Positions 63,535-64,000 of a stretch of 64,000 bases of DNA are shown piece by piece. The stretch covers positions 95,933-159,932 of the forward strand of contig MDVS01000047.1 of NCBI GenBank assembly GCA_001940645.1, written 5' to 3'. Positions within the stretch are counted from its first letter, which is position 1, and each line of letters opens with the position of its first letter. The notes below the pieces were generated by a model that did no database searches, was not told where the DNA came from, and worked only from the letters and a program-made list of their open reading frames with translations. Origin of the DNA: Candidatus Heimdallarchaeota archaeon LC_3 (GTDB taxonomy: Archaea; Asgardarchaeota; Heimdallarchaeia; Hodarchaeales; LC-3). The position numbers and the translations under genes are program-made.

Positions 63535-63966
63535 TTATTTATCTTCAGTTACTGTAATTTTTGCTTTACCATTCTTTAGACTAACTTTTACATGATTGCC
63601 ATTTTTTATTTTAGAAATATCTACTTTGTATGCTAGCGGAATGCGGGCAACACTGCATCCAGAAACCGTTCCTTGATCAGATTCCCGATTGATAATTGCT
63701 AAAGGTGTGTTATTATGCTCGCGAAGATTTAGAAGAACATAAGGACCAACAGTAGATCCAACACCCTTTGGAAAAACAAAAATTTTATCTTTTATTGATT
63801 GACCGTTTAGAGGGTGGCTTTCTTCAACAACTTTTCCATCTAAATGATTAACAAAACCCAACAATGTAATTGGTGAATCAGTAACTATTGCTTCTCCTTC
63901 AACTACAGTCTCACCAAAAGAAAGTAAGCCAATGCTTTCAGTTTCGTATAAAATTTTACTATTCAT
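63535..63966 (-). CDS. Phosphomevalonate dehydratase small subunit (aconitase X swivel domain, DUF126)
   Basis: The 143-residue protein is the swivel domain of aconitase X. In archaea, together with the large subunit, it dehydrates mevalonate 5-phosphate to anhydromevalonate phosphate for isoprenoid lipids. Diagnostic motifs: LLSFGETVVEGEAIV, HPLNGQSIKDKIFVFPKGVGSTVGPYVLLNL with the PKGxGST active-site loop, and DQGTVSGCSVARIPL. AGAGGT precedes the ATG. The upstream gene ends 12 bases before this start and would be expected to encode the large subunit. Confidence 0.92.
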   Translation of the reverse strand: MNSKILYETESIGLLSFGETVVEGEAIVTDSPITLLGFVNHLDGKVVEESHPLNGQSIKDKIFVFPKGVGSTVGPYVLLNLREHNNTPLAIINRESDQGTVSGCSVARIPLAYKVDISKIKNGNHVKVSLKNGKAKITVTEDK

Positions 63967-63978
63967 TTGAATGACCTC

Positions 63979-64000
63979 TCAATGCAATCGTCTAACTTCA
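63979..64000 (-). CDS. C-terminal end of an upstream gene (partial)
   Basis: At the right edge the minus strand reads EVRRLH and a TGA at 63981-63979, immediately before the AGAGGT of the DUF126 gene. This close spacing suggests a co-transcribed upstream gene. The aconitase X large subunit is the expected neighbour, but too little sequence is present to confirm it. Confidence 0.35.

Noticed and set aside
1..64000. CRISPR arrays, insertion sequences, integrases or phage genes
   Set aside because: No regularly spaced repeats, transposase, integrase or phage structural gene was recognised anywhere in the window.

Overview
The window is a low-GC (roughly 30 %) archaeal chromosome segment, most consistent with an Asgard archaeon (Promethearchaeota). 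Archaeal signs are the exosome superoperon (psmA, sdo1, rrp4, rrp41, rrp42), Cdc48, transcription factor S, aIF5A, Nob1, eL38, an unsplit RNA polymerase subunit B, A-type ATPase subunit B, geranylgeranyl reductase and intron-bearing tRNAs. The Asgard flavour comes from an actin-family protein, a small Ras/Arf-type GTPase with a long C-terminal extension, a Roadblock/LC7 protein and a longin-like protein. The clade within Asgard cannot be fixed from this window.

Layout. 0-7 kb: ribosome recycling ATPase ABCE1/Rli, a small Cys-rich protein, a DMT transporter, a frameshifted START-type gene, a TPR protein and a GT2 glycosyltransferase. 7.2-12.8 kb: the GTPase convergent with a tight five-gene minus-strand cluster of unrecognised proteins, the best candidate here for an undescribed system. 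13-19.4 kb: an MFS transporter fused to a PhoU/DUF47 domain, frameshifted geranylgeranyl reductase and ferredoxin, small alpha-beta-barrel proteins, a thiamine-binding-type protein, CsaA, and a membrane protein/winged-helix regulator pair. 20-30 kb: malic enzyme, sirtuin-TFS pair, purB, folD, an HTH regulator and Cdc48. 30-39 kb: multi-membrane-span proteins around the actin-like gene, a flavodoxin and a two-intron tRNA. 39.5-43.4 kb: tRNA-Ala, then longin-like protein, ATPase subunit B and Roadblock protein in a row. 43.5-51.6 kb: ATP-grasp, UbiA, then the translation/RNA-processing block ending in the exosome genes. 51.6-64 kb: two tandem zinc-ribbon/coiled-coil proteins, a Ski2-like helicase, Dph6, two tRNA-Arg genes with introns, a degenerate RecA-like protein, rpoB and the small subunit of phosphomevalonate dehydratase.

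Two cross-cutting observations. First, several clearly coding genes have no ATG/GTG/TTG where the protein must begin, yet carry a well-spaced Shine-Dalgarno sequence followed by a near-cognate codon: ATA for Cdc48, ATA for a coiled-coil zinc protein, CTG for a winged-helix regulator, GTA for the GT2 enzyme, and probably ACG or ATC for others. Second, three of the four tRNA genes contain introns, including ones in the D-loop and T-loop in addition to position 37/38. Three genes (START-type protein, geranylgeranyl reductase, ferredoxin) carry single-base frameshifts, so assembly errors must be kept in mind throughout.
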